DNA from: Bacteroidales bacterium
GTDB lineage: Bacteria > Bacteroidota > Bacteroidia > Bacteroidales > VadinHA17
NCBI GenBank assembly: GCA_003157015.1
Contig: PMIJ01000078.1
Coordinates: 13,710-47,296 of the forward strand
Direction: 5' to 3'
Length of the DNA: 33,587 bases
The translations under genes and the position numbers were made by a program. Numbering within the stretch: position 1 is the first letter of the stretch; each line of letters starts with the position of its first letter. This document shows positions 1 to 8,427 of the stretch, piece after piece. A model generated the notes under the pieces. It ran no database searches, was not told the DNA's origin, and saw nothing but the letters and a program-made list of their open reading frames with translations.

Positions 1-47
1 GTAAATTCTTAATGCTCGCTGACTAGCAGCAAGCAACGAAGAACCGA

Positions 48-80
48 TCCGCCACTTGGCGGAGAGCTTGGCAAAGCCAA
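48..80. repeat. Two adjacent small hairpins downstream of the TPR gene
   Basis: Two short perfect inverted repeats lie back to back: TCCGCCA/TGGCGGA (48-54 and 57-63, 2-base loop) and TTGGC/GCCAA (68-72 and 76-80, 3-base loop). They start 16 bases past the stop of the TPR gene on the minus strand and could help end its transcript. No run of T follows on the minus strand, so an intrinsic terminator is not clearly supported. A small intergenic repeat is the other reading. Confidence 0.4.
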
Positions 81-95
81 TGCACTCGCGGAGAT

Positions 96-1424
96 TCAGT
101 TAGACTTCTGGATTGAGTATGTATGTTTTACCGGCTGGTTCTTTTCTTTCAAAGATTCAATCCTTTTTCTGATCGAATCAGAATAGTCAGAATCGTACTT
201 ATCTTTTGAATTCTTTATTTTGTTGAGATACAACTCATAATAGCGGATGGCTTTGGGGATATCTTTGAGTTTTTCATCATAAAGATTTGCAATTATCATG
301 ATTACATTATTATCTGACCTGAATTCCTGACTTTTAATATAAGCTGAAATTGCAACCGCGTATTGATTGTCGGATTTTAATATTTCAGCGAGAAGGAGAT
401 AGTTTAATCCTAACTGAGCGCTTACCGGAGTTAAAATTTTTATCACATTCCTGTAATAATAAGCGCTGCTCTTCAGATCATTAAGCAGCATGTAATTCTG
501 TGCAAGGTTGCCCGATACTTCGATATCGGCAGTATCTTTATGATAAGCTAATAAGAAGTACTTTACCGCTTCTTTTGGCTGATGATTAATTGCGAACCCC
601 ATTCCGGCTCTCTTAAGATTGAGAAGAGAGGAATCGCCCGAACTTATCAATTTCAGATAATCATCTTTAGCCTTATTATAATTAAATATAGTAAAATTGA
701 TGGCGGCCCGCCGGGCAAAGAGATCCATGTCAGTGGAATCGATTCTTATGCCTTTTGTCAATAACCTCAGTGCTGTGTCAGCACTGGTAGTGCCGGCATA
801 AATGTATGCCAGGTTTTTAATTGCATTCAAGTTTTTCGGGTTAAGTGTTAACGAACGGTTAAACATACTCTTTGCATTCTCCAATTCTTCTTTTTTCAGG
901 TATGCGAAACCGATTTTATCCGCTAATGTATAATTGTCGTAATCCTGCTTATAGAAACGGTAATATATTTTTATGGACTCATCATATTTTCCTTCCTGCA
1001 TATATATGCTTGTAAGATAAAAAGCGTATGGCCAGTTTGTTGAGTCGGAAGCGCAAAGCTTCAGGAGCAGCGGTCTGGCACGGGAAATCTTTCCTTTGTT
1101 ATAAAAACTTTTTGCAAGTGTAAAATTGTAGTTGTTGTTATCTGGTGAAATAGCAGCTGCCTTTAAAAAACACTCCAGTGATTTATCTTCTGATAAAAGA
1201 CTCTGATATGCAAGTCCCTTTTTGTAATATATTTCAGAATTAAGTGAATCTGTAGAAAGAATCTGATCACATGTATCGATGGCTTTTTTAAAATCCGCCC
1301 TGATAAGCATAATATCAATCTTCGAATTATCAGGTTTTTCCTGAGCCAATCCGGGTAATAAAATAATGAAAGTCACAAACAAGGATGCCAAAACATTCCT
1401 TTTCATATTTTTTAATTTATTCAT
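96..1424 (-). CDS. Secreted or periplasmic tetratricopeptide-repeat protein
   Basis: The 442-residue product begins with a signal peptide: a basic start (MNKLKNMKRN), a hydrophobic stretch, and a likely cleavage near GLAQ-E at about residue 28. The rest is a series of TPR units with recognisable helix-turn-helix spacing, for example AIDTCDQILSTDSLNSEIYY, YDESIKIYYRFYKQ, KSMFNRSLTLNPKNLNAIKN and AIRYYELYLNKIKN, up to about residue 410. The charged C-terminal tail shows no further domain. TPR arrays are protein-binding scaffolds, and nothing here identifies the partner. The ATG at 1424 is chosen because it opens directly onto the signal peptide. The gene appears to stand alone, with 149 bases separating it from the GH106-like gene upstream. 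No enzymatic function can be assigned. Confidence 0.85.
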   Translation of the reverse strand: MNKLKNMKRNVLASLFVTFIILLPGLAQEKPDNSKIDIMLIRADFKKAIDTCDQILSTDSLNSEIYYKKGLAYQSLLSEDKSLECFLKAAAISPDNNNYNFTLAKSFYNKGKISRARPLLLKLCASDSTNWPYAFYLTSIYMQEGKYDESIKIYYRFYKQDYDNYTLADKIGFAYLKKEELENAKSMFNRSLTLNPKNLNAIKNLAYIYAGTTSADTALRLLTKGIRIDSTDMDLFARRAAINFTIFNYNKAKDDYLKLISSGDSSLLNLKRAGMGFAINHQPKEAVKYFLLAYHKDTADIEVSGNLAQNYMLLNDLKSSAYYYRNVIKILTPVSAQLGLNYLLLAEILKSDNQYAVAISAYIKSQEFRSDNNVIMIIANLYDEKLKDIPKAIRYYELYLNKIKNSKDKYDSDYSDSIRKRIESLKEKNQPVKHTYSIQKSN

Positions 1425-1487
1425 GGTATTTCTAGTTTTCTGAAAACATATTTAAAAACCTGATTATTGAATTAATAATCTGCTATA

Positions 1488-1516
1488 AAAATATAACGAA
1501 TACTTTAGTTATGCAA
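1488..1516 (-). promoter_or_regulatory. Possible Bacteroidetes-type promoter for the TPR gene
   Basis: Read on the minus strand there is TTG (1516-1514), 18 bases, then TATATTTT (1495-1488). This differs from the Bacteroidetes -7 box TAnnTTTG only at the last base. The spacing is close to the usual TTG-N19-TAnnTTTG. It lies 64 bases before the start codon. In AT-rich DNA such matches arise easily, so this is only a candidate. Confidence 0.3.
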
Positions 1517-1573
1517 CTTTATTTTTGATTAAATCTTTCAACAAGCAGAAAAACAGTCAGATATAAGTGAACA

Positions 1574-3532
1574 TTACTGTTTTACCCTGATTATTATTAA
1601 ATCATGAGGTTTGAATGAAACCATTTCATCAACGTCTAAATCAACAGCCTCAGCGGTGGCTGGATTTATTAATTGACGCTTCCCTTTTGGCGCTATTTTA
1701 ATCTTAGTTAATACGTTATCACTATCTTCATTAAAAATAATATAATAATGATCATTCTCTTTTACAATATGCCTGAAACGGATATCATCTGAAGGCGGGT
1801 CAAGGTCAAAGTCGCGAGATATTTTATTATCAATTTCAGAAATGAGATTTTCAGGTGTATCATATATAAGAGATCCTTTAAAAAGGGAAGAAAAAACAGA
1901 ATGCTTATTAATAATTAGCCTTCCATTCCTGGCAAGAATATTTAAAAACGGAATCGCTTTTTGTGCCATTTCTGACAAACTATCTATTATAATTGCGTCA
2001 TAATCCATTCCTGAAATATGGACTCCGTTTGAATCAATTTTTGCATCTTTCCACAGGTGGCTTAACTCAAGGTAATTAAAATCACACTGGTGCTGAAAAC
2101 AGATTTTTGCAGACTTATCAGGGAGAAAAAAAGATTCACAAAGTATTGCCAGCCGGCACACCTGCTTTGAATCTGTATTAAGCCAGCTAAGCCGGCGGCA
2201 GGCATCGGCATATTCTTTATATTTGCTCCACCAGGATGAGTTCGGTCCTACATCGGGAGGTCGTTCATCAAACCTTGGTCCACGGATTGAATAAAAAAAT
2301 GCATGAGGTATTAATAAATTCTGTCCCCTTACAAAACACCAGTCGGCCAGCCAAACCATTTCGTCATAACTAAGAGAATGTCCATAGGCTCCATAAAGCT
2401 CATTTGAGTTTCGCCTTTGACCGAGGTGAACCATAGCGCTTGAGGCACATTTTGCCACAGTTGAATTTTGCCCTGTAAGGGCCTTAGGTCCAGGTTCAAC
2501 ATAACGCCATACAAGGTCCTGTCCCGGGATCTGAAAATAGCGCTCATCTTCGATATCCATTGAACCGGCCGGATGACCCATAAGGGAAATTCCATGGTCC
2601 TTGCACCAATTGCTTAACCGTTTGTAATAGTTATCTGCCAGACAGATATTAACTGCATAGCTATAATCTGCGCGGTGTCTTTTTGAATCAGAATTATCAT
2701 TATACCACAGATCTGCCAGGAATGGGGTTATGTCATAACCAAGTATCTGTTTTATCTGTGGCAGGAGCGAAATGTTCCCGGGAACAGTTCCGCTGATACT
2801 GCTGCGTCCGAGTGGGGAAGGCTCATCAGTAAATATTCCTGTTATAGTTGTCCCGAAGTACCTGCCAAACTCTTTCGCATAACGGTCGTAAACAAGCTCA
2901 ATGAAACATTTCACAGCATCCGGATTAAGGATGTCGCCTGCGGGTGGAGACTCTTCCTTCAACTGAACGCTTCCTTCACCAAGATAATGAAGACCCCTTA
3001 TTGTGCCTCCTGATGGCTGGTCAACTATTGCAACACTCTCGCCATTTGGCCGGTTTATTAGGGTAATTAAATTTTTGCCTTCAGTAAGATTGAGTATTTC
3101 ACCGGGTTTCAAATCGATTTTAGCCAATCCGCGAGCTGCATAACCGGGGTTTCGGGCAACGACCTGTCCGCTTGAAGAACCCGAAGGATACATTCCTTCA
3201 TCGTACAGTATAACATGCATCTTTCTTATGGAAGCTTCACGAATAGCCACATCCATTGAGTGTATCATTTCAGTTGACAGCCACTTTACATTTTCAGGCA
3301 AGCCTATCCGAGGGTGAATGACAAATCCATATACGCCGTGTGCCTCAAAATCAGCTATCTGCCTTACAATTTCATCATCTTTTAATGTGTCGTTCCAAAA
3401 CCAGAAAGGCATTACAGAGAATTCACTCGGAGGATTTATAAAATTTTCCGGGAGAGCCTGAGCTCTTATTATTTCTGAGAATAATGTACTAATAATGGTT
3501 GCGAGAAGTAAATACCTTTTAACCAATTTCAT
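1574..3532 (-). CDS. Secreted GH106-like glycoside hydrolase (possible alpha-L-rhamnosidase relative), short form
   Basis: The 652-residue protein has a signal peptide (MKLVKRYLLLATIISTLFSE, cleavage near IRAQ). Its opening, PFWFWNDTLKDDEIVRQI, followed by GVYGFVIHPRIG and ILYDEGMYPSG, is the pattern of the N-terminal TIM barrel in GH106-type alpha-L-rhamnosidases and their uncharacterised relatives. GIFTDEPSP near residue 235 has the acidic pair expected of an active site. After about residue 455 there is a Rossmann-like part (VCRLAILCESFF, YDAIIIDS) and a small beta-rich end. Typical GH106 enzymes have about 1000 residues or more with extra beta domains, so this is much shorter, yet it has a clean start and end. 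It probably acts on a plant or algal glycan in the periplasm. The substrate is not readable from the sequence. Confidence 0.7.
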   Translation of the reverse strand: MKLVKRYLLLATIISTLFSEIIRAQALPENFINPPSEFSVMPFWFWNDTLKDDEIVRQIADFEAHGVYGFVIHPRIGLPENVKWLSTEMIHSMDVAIREASIRKMHVILYDEGMYPSGSSSGQVVARNPGYAARGLAKIDLKPGEILNLTEGKNLITLINRPNGESVAIVDQPSGGTIRGLHYLGEGSVQLKEESPPAGDILNPDAVKCFIELVYDRYAKEFGRYFGTTITGIFTDEPSPLGRSSISGTVPGNISLLPQIKQILGYDITPFLADLWYNDNSDSKRHRADYSYAVNICLADNYYKRLSNWCKDHGISLMGHPAGSMDIEDERYFQIPGQDLVWRYVEPGPKALTGQNSTVAKCASSAMVHLGQRRNSNELYGAYGHSLSYDEMVWLADWCFVRGQNLLIPHAFFYSIRGPRFDERPPDVGPNSSWWSKYKEYADACRRLSWLNTDSKQVCRLAILCESFFLPDKSAKICFQHQCDFNYLELSHLWKDAKIDSNGVHISGMDYDAIIIDSLSEMAQKAIPFLNILARNGRLIINKHSVFSSLFKGSLIYDTPENLISEIDNKISRDFDLDPPSDDIRFRHIVKENDHYYIIFNEDSDNVLTKIKIAPKGKRQLINPATAEAVDLDVDEMVSFKPHDLIIIRVKQ

Positions 3533-3693
3533 ACATGTTTTGTTTTAAGGATTTCAGAATAGAAACAGATTTTAAAGAAATACCGTATAAAGATATTCAT
3601 TTAGCTTCAATGGTAATTAAGGTTCAGCACCTTAGATCTAGTAGAATCAATTGCATTTTCTCAGCGATATTCTGTACAAACTCAGTATCTCTC

Positions 3694-3770
3694 TCCCGCT
3701 TCGCGGGATAAGTTGTGCTAGTTCTTAATTTTTCATTACACAGAGCTTCACAGAGGGTTGACAGAGAACT
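3694..3770. repeat. Hairpin plus a copy of the ACACAGAG dispersed repeat
   Basis: The 285-base gap between the DUF1295 gene and the GH106-like gene contains TCCCGC-TTC-GCGGGA, a tight 6-bp hairpin at 3694-3708. Next to it, at 3720-3745 on the minus strand, is a copy of the repeat core (CTCTGTGTAA, then an A-rich stretch, then AAGAACT), followed by further CACAGAG and GACAGAG words to about 3768. The same core occurs at 24476-24501 and 33547-33571. A weaker hairpin, TAAGGT/ACCTTA, sits at 3618-3634. No gene is seen in the gap. Confidence 0.6.
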
Positions 3771-3817
3771 ACTAAGATTTAAGCTCGATTAGGTGAAGGA
3801 AGGTGCAAAAAAGAAGG

Positions 3818-4603
3818 TCATGATTGTTTCGGGAACCAGGGCAGAAAGGCGCTTGTTTTTTCGATGTACTCTTTGTATTGAGGTTTTTGTTCTTTTAAGC
3901 TTTTCTCAAGAAGAGAAACTCCGGAAACTTTAATGATCAAAGCTGTCATAAGAAGCGATCCCAATAAGGGAAAATAACTTCCGGAAGCAAGACATAAAAT
4001 CCCATAACCCCACCATACCGCTGAATCACCAAAATAATTAGGATGGCGGGTATAATGCCACAACCCTTTATCCATTACTTTGCCCTTATTTCCGGCATCA
4101 GCTTTAAACTGGGCTAGCTGATAATCACCTGCAGTTTCAAAAAAGAATCCTGTAATCCAGAGTAAAATACCTATAACATCGATAACTCTTAACGGTTTAT
4201 TTTGTCCGTAATATTGTGCTCCTAAAAGAGGAGCTGAGATAAGCCACATCAGAATTCCCTGAAGCAGAAATGTATGAAAAAAGCTTATCCACCAGTATCT
4301 TTTCTCACCATAATTCTTACGGAATTGTCTATACCGGAAATCCTCTCCTTTACCAATATTGCGCCAGGCAAGATATACTGATAAACGAATCCCCCAAATT
4401 GATACAAGATGAATGAGTATTATTTTTCTGAGATCAGATCCCTCAGTTTTGAAAAAATAGAATCCCGCTGTCAAAACAAATCCTAATCCCCAAAAGAGAT
4501 CGACGATGCTTACATTTTTAACAATAATGCTTACCACCCACAGGAGGGTCATTATTATCATAATAAGCAAAAGACCTTCAAAATAGATATTAGAAAAGCT
4601 CAT
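3818..4603 (-). CDS. DUF1295 (steroid 5-alpha-reductase-like) integral membrane protein
   Basis: The 261-residue protein is very hydrophobic with about six membrane segments. The family signature RHPNYFGD is at about residues 182-189, preceded by KGLWHYT, as in DUF1295 and the wider group of steroid 5-alpha reductases and isoprenylcysteine methyltransferases, where this region binds the nucleotide or methyl-donor cofactor. It is probably an NADPH-dependent reductase-like enzyme acting on a lipid in the inner membrane, but no substrate is established for this group. It begins 9 bases after the stop of the DAK2-DegV fusion gene, so the two are almost certainly co-transcribed. That neighbour is a fatty-acid-kinase-like protein, which is weak support for a lipid substrate. 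Confidence 0.85.
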   Translation of the reverse strand: MSFSNIYFEGLLLIMIIMTLLWVVSIIVKNVSIVDLFWGLGFVLTAGFYFFKTEGSDLRKIILIHLVSIWGIRLSVYLAWRNIGKGEDFRYRQFRKNYGEKRYWWISFFHTFLLQGILMWLISAPLLGAQYYGQNKPLRVIDVIGILLWITGFFFETAGDYQLAQFKADAGNKGKVMDKGLWHYTRHPNYFGDSAVWWGYGILCLASGSYFPLLGSLLMTALIIKVSGVSLLEKSLKEQKPQYKEYIEKTSAFLPWFPKQS

Positions 4604-4612
4604 GGATAAGAG

Positions 4613-6418
4613 TTAATCAAAAAGTAGTGACACAGCTGCCGCTCCTATACCTGCATTTGCGCCTAAGATAGGAGAAATATTCACCACGGATGCCGGCTTT
4701 TTATTAGTCAGACTTTCCATTTTCTCTGAGTACCATTGTGCAGCATCAGGGTTATTTGCATGAAGAACAGTATAATTCCATATTGTGTTTTTCTGATTGA
4801 TTTTTGTGATGTATCCCATCACTTTTTCCATGTTTGCCTTTTGATTAAATGTCTTGTCAAAAACTATTGGTTTCCCTGACTCATCAATAGACACAATAGG
4901 ATTAATATTGAGTATGCGGGCTATCAATCCTCTGACTGCTGAAACACGGCCGCCTCTTACAAGGTATTTTATTGATTTGACACTTATAAAGATACGAACA
5001 TGATCAGACCAATTCTGAGCCATATTTACGATCTGGTCATGGGAATAGCCTGCTTCGATGGCCTGGGCAGTCCGTAAAACGACAAGACCTAAGGCACCTG
5101 AAAGATTTTTTGAATTTATTACTGCTATCGGCTTGTTGAATTCTTTGCTGATTGCAAGGGCAGCCTTCTGGCTGCTATTGAATGTTCCGCTCAACTTTTC
5201 GCTCAGATGGATAGCAATTACTGAATCATAATGTGAAGCGAGATGAGAATAAAGGTTCGTAAAGCTCTTTTCATTGACCTGCGAGGATTTAGGATAGTCT
5301 TTATTCTCCTTCAGCAGAGCATAAAATTGTTCAGGTTGAATGGTGACTTTATCGAGATAATGATTCTCGCCGAAATTTATATTAATCGGCAGCATGTTTA
5401 TCTGGTAGTTATCAATAATATCCTGTGCAAGATCGCAGGTTGAGTCTGTGACTAAAGCTATCTTCCATTTTCTGTTATTGACAACCTGACTTTGCCTTAT
5501 CATATCATCGGCTTTCTGGAATGCAAGAGTCCCCGTGTTTCTGAGTTCATTGAAAAGTCCGGCCGGATTGTTGGTATGAAGATGTAAACGCCTCATCCTG
5601 TCAGAGCCTGCAACGACGATTGAGTTTCCATATCTCTCGAGAATCGTCAAAAGTGATTTATTATCGATTGAACTGTTCTTTATAAGGGCTTCCGTGCAGA
5701 ATCTGAAGTCGACCTTAACCGGAATAGACTCCTCGATTTTTTCAAACACTGCTGTTTCCGCTCTTACCTGGATCAGGTCCTTAAGATTACGATTCGTAAT
5801 AAAATCTATAATTCCTTCGACAAAAAACACAAAACCTCTTGCTCCGGCATCAACGACATTTGCTTTTTTCAGCACGGCCAGTTTTGATTTTGTAGCTATA
5901 AGCGATTTATTCAGGACATCCAGGGAACTTACAAAAAGCTGGTTAAAATCAGTTATCCTGTTTCTGTTTTCGTAAATATAATTTGCCCAGTCTTTGATCA
6001 CTGTAAGCATGGTCCCTTCCACCGGGTTTGCCACAGCCTCATATATATAACGCACCGAATTTTTTATGCTTTCGGCAAATTGTCTAATAGTGATTGTTTT
6101 AAAATTCCCTGTTTCAGTGCTCATTCCATAAATGAACTGGGCAAAAATAATTCCCGAGTTGCCCCTGGCATTAATAAGTGTGGTTTCGGCAATCCTGTCG
6201 GCTGTTATCTTATAGGAGCGGTGAGGATGGATTGAATCAACTACAGCCCTGATAGTAGATGCCAGATTGGTTCCGGTGTCGCCATCGTTCACAGGAAATA
6301 CATTAATTTTATTAAGCTCAACCTGGTGTTCAATAACCTTTCTGGCTCCCGCAATGAAAGTATAATAGAGTCGTCGGCCATCCATTTCATTTATTGGTAC
6401 CAGAGTCTCTATTGTCAT
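4613..6418 (-). CDS. DAK2-DegV fusion protein, fatty acid kinase-like (FakA and FakB parts in one chain)
   Basis: The product has 601 residues. Residues 1-205 are a DhaL/DAK2 kinase domain with the Mg-nucleotide motif NVFPVNDGDTGTN (about 39-51) and DAGARGFVFFVEGI near 190-205. Residues about 230-312 match the FakA middle domain (FCTEALI, then a region with LHLHTNNP). From about residue 317 there is a full DegV domain starting KIALVTDSTCDLAQDIID, with LSGTFNSS, VRGGRVSA and a glycine-rich end (GANAGIGAAA). In Firmicutes, FakA phosphorylates a fatty acid held by a separate DegV-family protein, FakB, and FakA itself ends in a divergent DegV-like domain. Here the DegV part looks complete, so kinase and lipid carrier may be fused. 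The substrate is an inference. The likely promoter is at 6444-6451. Confidence 0.85.
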   Translation of the reverse strand: MTIETLVPINEMDGRRLYYTFIAGARKVIEHQVELNKINVFPVNDGDTGTNLASTIRAVVDSIHPHRSYKITADRIAETTLINARGNSGIIFAQFIYGMSTETGNFKTITIRQFAESIKNSVRYIYEAVANPVEGTMLTVIKDWANYIYENRNRITDFNQLFVSSLDVLNKSLIATKSKLAVLKKANVVDAGARGFVFFVEGIIDFITNRNLKDLIQVRAETAVFEKIEESIPVKVDFRFCTEALIKNSSIDNKSLLTILERYGNSIVVAGSDRMRRLHLHTNNPAGLFNELRNTGTLAFQKADDMIRQSQVVNNRKWKIALVTDSTCDLAQDIIDNYQINMLPININFGENHYLDKVTIQPEQFYALLKENKDYPKSSQVNEKSFTNLYSHLASHYDSVIAIHLSEKLSGTFNSSQKAALAISKEFNKPIAVINSKNLSGALGLVVLRTAQAIEAGYSHDQIVNMAQNWSDHVRIFISVKSIKYLVRGGRVSAVRGLIARILNINPIVSIDESGKPIVFDKTFNQKANMEKVMGYITKINQKNTIWNYTVLHANNPDAAQWYSEKMESLTNKKPASVVNISPILGANAGIGAAAVSLLFD

Positions 6419-6443
6419 ATGCGGCTAGTTTACAATTGGAATG

Positions 6444-6451
6444 CAAAGTTA
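6444..6451 (-). promoter_or_regulatory. Perfect Bacteroidetes -7 box before the DAK2-DegV gene
   Basis: The minus strand reads TAACTTTG, an exact match to TAnnTTTG, 25 bases before the start codon. The -33 region about 18 bases further upstream reads CTTA, a poor match to TTG. The same octamer precedes the DUF3078 gene at 15830-15837. The placement gives a leader of about 20 bases, normal for the phylum. Confidence 0.45.
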
Positions 6452-6602
6452 AGAATTATTATGTTTGTTAAGATCAGAACTGCTTTTTACGATGTAAACA
6501 GGAAGTTGGCAGGAATGTTCTGAAAATTTAGTGATCAATAGCTGTATTTAGCCACGGACATGGCTAAAAAAGGTGGAGGTTACCTTATTTACAATTGAAG
6601 AT

Positions 6603-7487
6603 TTATTTCTTCTGATAGACTCTAACGTAGTCAACTTCATATTTTATTGGGAAACTGGTCTTTGAAGGATCACCTCCGTTTCTTCCAAGTGCGAGATTTA
6701 AAAGAAGAAAATGGGGCTGAAGGAATGGATTGAATCCGTCGGGATTAAGGATCTGATTCAGTAAACAGGAATTCAATAACTGATCGTCTAAAAACAGACT
6801 AATGGTATCTTTGTTCCAATCCATGCGCCAAATGTGGAATTTTTTTGTCCAGTCAGGATCTTTCGCTGTAAAGTCGGAAAGAGGTTTTTTCAGATCATTC
6901 CACTTTGCGATCCACTTCTGTGCTGTTCCCCAGGCAAAATTAGCAAGTAAAGTTGGAACTCCTTTAACCCGATAAAATTCCATTATGTCAATTTCCCCGT
7001 TTGAAGGCCACTCCTTAGAAATCCCGAGCGTCCAGATGGCAGGCCAGGCACCACAGGCAGTATCAATTCTTGCCCTTATTTCAAACCTTCCAAACTGCCA
7101 TTGTCTCTTTCCTAGTGTCTGGATGCTGGCAGATGAATATACTGTATATTCCCTGTTTGTTTTCCAATTTGTACTTCCAGGAACGAAATCGGGATTTTTA
7201 ATCTTTTCTTTTCTTCCCTCAATGGTCAATAATCCATTTGCACATTTTGCATTCTCAGGTTTATACCATTGTAATTCCTCATTCCTTACAAATCCATTTT
7301 CATAGATCCAGCTGGCCGAGTCGGGCTTCCCCTGGTTATTAAATTCATCATTCCAAACCAGCTTCATGCCTTTAATTTCTTTCGGACTCTTAAAATCAGG
7401 AGAATATGGATCTGTCATCTGACCATAGATATTTCCTGAGAAAAAGAAGATTACCGGAAGGGCCGCAATAATTTTATTTGGATTCAT
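6603..7487 (-). CDS. Secreted GH16 beta-glucanase (laminarinase-like)
   Basis: The 294-residue protein has a signal peptide (MNPNKIIAALPVIFFFSGNI, cleavage near YGQ). The active-site strand NGEIDIMEF at about residues 161-169 fits the GH16 motif ExDxxE of the bulged, laminarinase-type subfamilies: the first Glu is the nucleophile, Asp the helper, and the second Glu the acid/base. Supporting landmarks are LVWNDEFN near residue 45, RFEIRARI before the catalytic strand, and the end VDYVRVYQK. Length is normal for a single-domain GH16 with no carbohydrate-binding module. Such enzymes cut beta-1,3 or mixed beta-glucans, and the exact linkage cannot be read here. It is 30 bases downstream of the lipoprotein gene and may share its transcript. 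Confidence 0.93.
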   Translation of the reverse strand: MNPNKIIAALPVIFFFSGNIYGQMTDPYSPDFKSPKEIKGMKLVWNDEFNNQGKPDSASWIYENGFVRNEELQWYKPENAKCANGLLTIEGRKEKIKNPDFVPGSTNWKTNREYTVYSSASIQTLGKRQWQFGRFEIRARIDTACGAWPAIWTLGISKEWPSNGEIDIMEFYRVKGVPTLLANFAWGTAQKWIAKWNDLKKPLSDFTAKDPDWTKKFHIWRMDWNKDTISLFLDDQLLNSCLLNQILNPDGFNPFLQPHFLLLNLALGRNGGDPSKTSFPIKYEVDYVRVYQKK

Positions 7488-7517
7488 GATATTTACTGTT
7501 GAATATATCTGTTTTGG

Positions 7518-8237
7518 TTAAAAACTTGAAACACTGATTATCAGGCCCAGGTAAGGTTTTTGATTATAAATCCATAAAGACCTGCTTTTATCAAAAAGGT
7601 TGTCGAATCCTACTGCCAGGCCTACTGAAATTTTATTTATAGAAATAAAACCGGCAAAACCCTTCTGAAAAATCATTGCATCATACTCCTGGCTGACCAG
7701 ATTGTTAGTTACGGTAGGATTGACAGGAGAAGATCCTATACCGGCGAAGACACCCAGATCAAAACCAATCTGTCTGATAAAAGACTTATCTTCCTGGAAA
7801 GGATGAACAGGAGATACTATATTATAAAAGTCTTTTCGGAAACCTGCATAAACTGCTATATCCAGATCTGCACTAAACTGATTTGGGACATCATCCCTGG
7901 AATGCCTCGATTTAAATATTATTGATGTGAGATCAATGTCAATGCTATTATTCGTAAAGGAGCTCTTGTAGAAATAGTTGTCTTTTTTGATCCTGCTGAT
8001 CCTGGCACTGTTGGAGGTGGATGTATCCGGAAATTTATTCTTCCCATCGGAAGCGACCGGATACACAATAATTGAATCGGCTGTGACCTCTGTATAGACA
8101 CTTGAAGGAGCCGTTCCCTGGACTTTCAGCTTATAAAAACCTGATTCAAAATCGTGCCGCGATAGTTTTCCGAGTGACGCACAACTGGCTGACAATAACG
8201 CAACTAAAACTGATAATATAATTATACTTCTGCTCAT
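7518..8237 (-). CDS. Uncharacterised lipoprotein with a beta-rich C-terminal half
   Basis: The 239-residue protein carries a lipoprotein signal: a hydrophobic N-terminus ending in the lipobox LSASC (Cys at about residue 19). The mature part has Tyr/Phe-rich alternating strands. The second half (FDLGVFAGIG, GFAGFISI, ISVGLAVGFDNLFD, KPYLGLIISVSSF) looks like beta strands of a small outer-membrane-type barrel and ends in Phe, as many barrel proteins do. I do not recognise a named family. It is probably held at the outer membrane. The gene is followed after 30 bases by the GH16 gene. About 190 bases of sequence with no clear feature separate it from crtB. Confidence 0.65.
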   Translation of the reverse strand: MSRSIIILSVLVALLSASCASLGKLSRHDFESGFYKLKVQGTAPSSVYTEVTADSIIVYPVASDGKNKFPDTSTSNSARISRIKKDNYFYKSSFTNNSIDIDLTSIIFKSRHSRDDVPNQFSADLDIAVYAGFRKDFYNIVSPVHPFQEDKSFIRQIGFDLGVFAGIGSSPVNPTVTNNLVSQEYDAMIFQKGFAGFISINKISVGLAVGFDNLFDKSRSLWIYNQKPYLGLIISVSSF

Positions 8238-8427
8238 AACCTGTCAAAGATGAATAATTCTCTTATTAAAGATACGAAATGTGAGAATTTGACACATAAA
8301 ATCATCTAAAATTTAGAACTTCCGTCGGAACTTATATGGTTTAATTATCTTTTCCACGAAAGAATCAAGTCTAATCATAGTGATTGCGCAGGTTTTACTT
8401 TAATCAGCCACATCGCAGCCTCTCCGG

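Noticed and set aside
6548-6567. Hairpin TTAGCCA/TGGCTAA as terminator of the GH16 gene
   Set aside because: On the minus strand the T-run comes before the hairpin and not after it, so it does not have terminator order.
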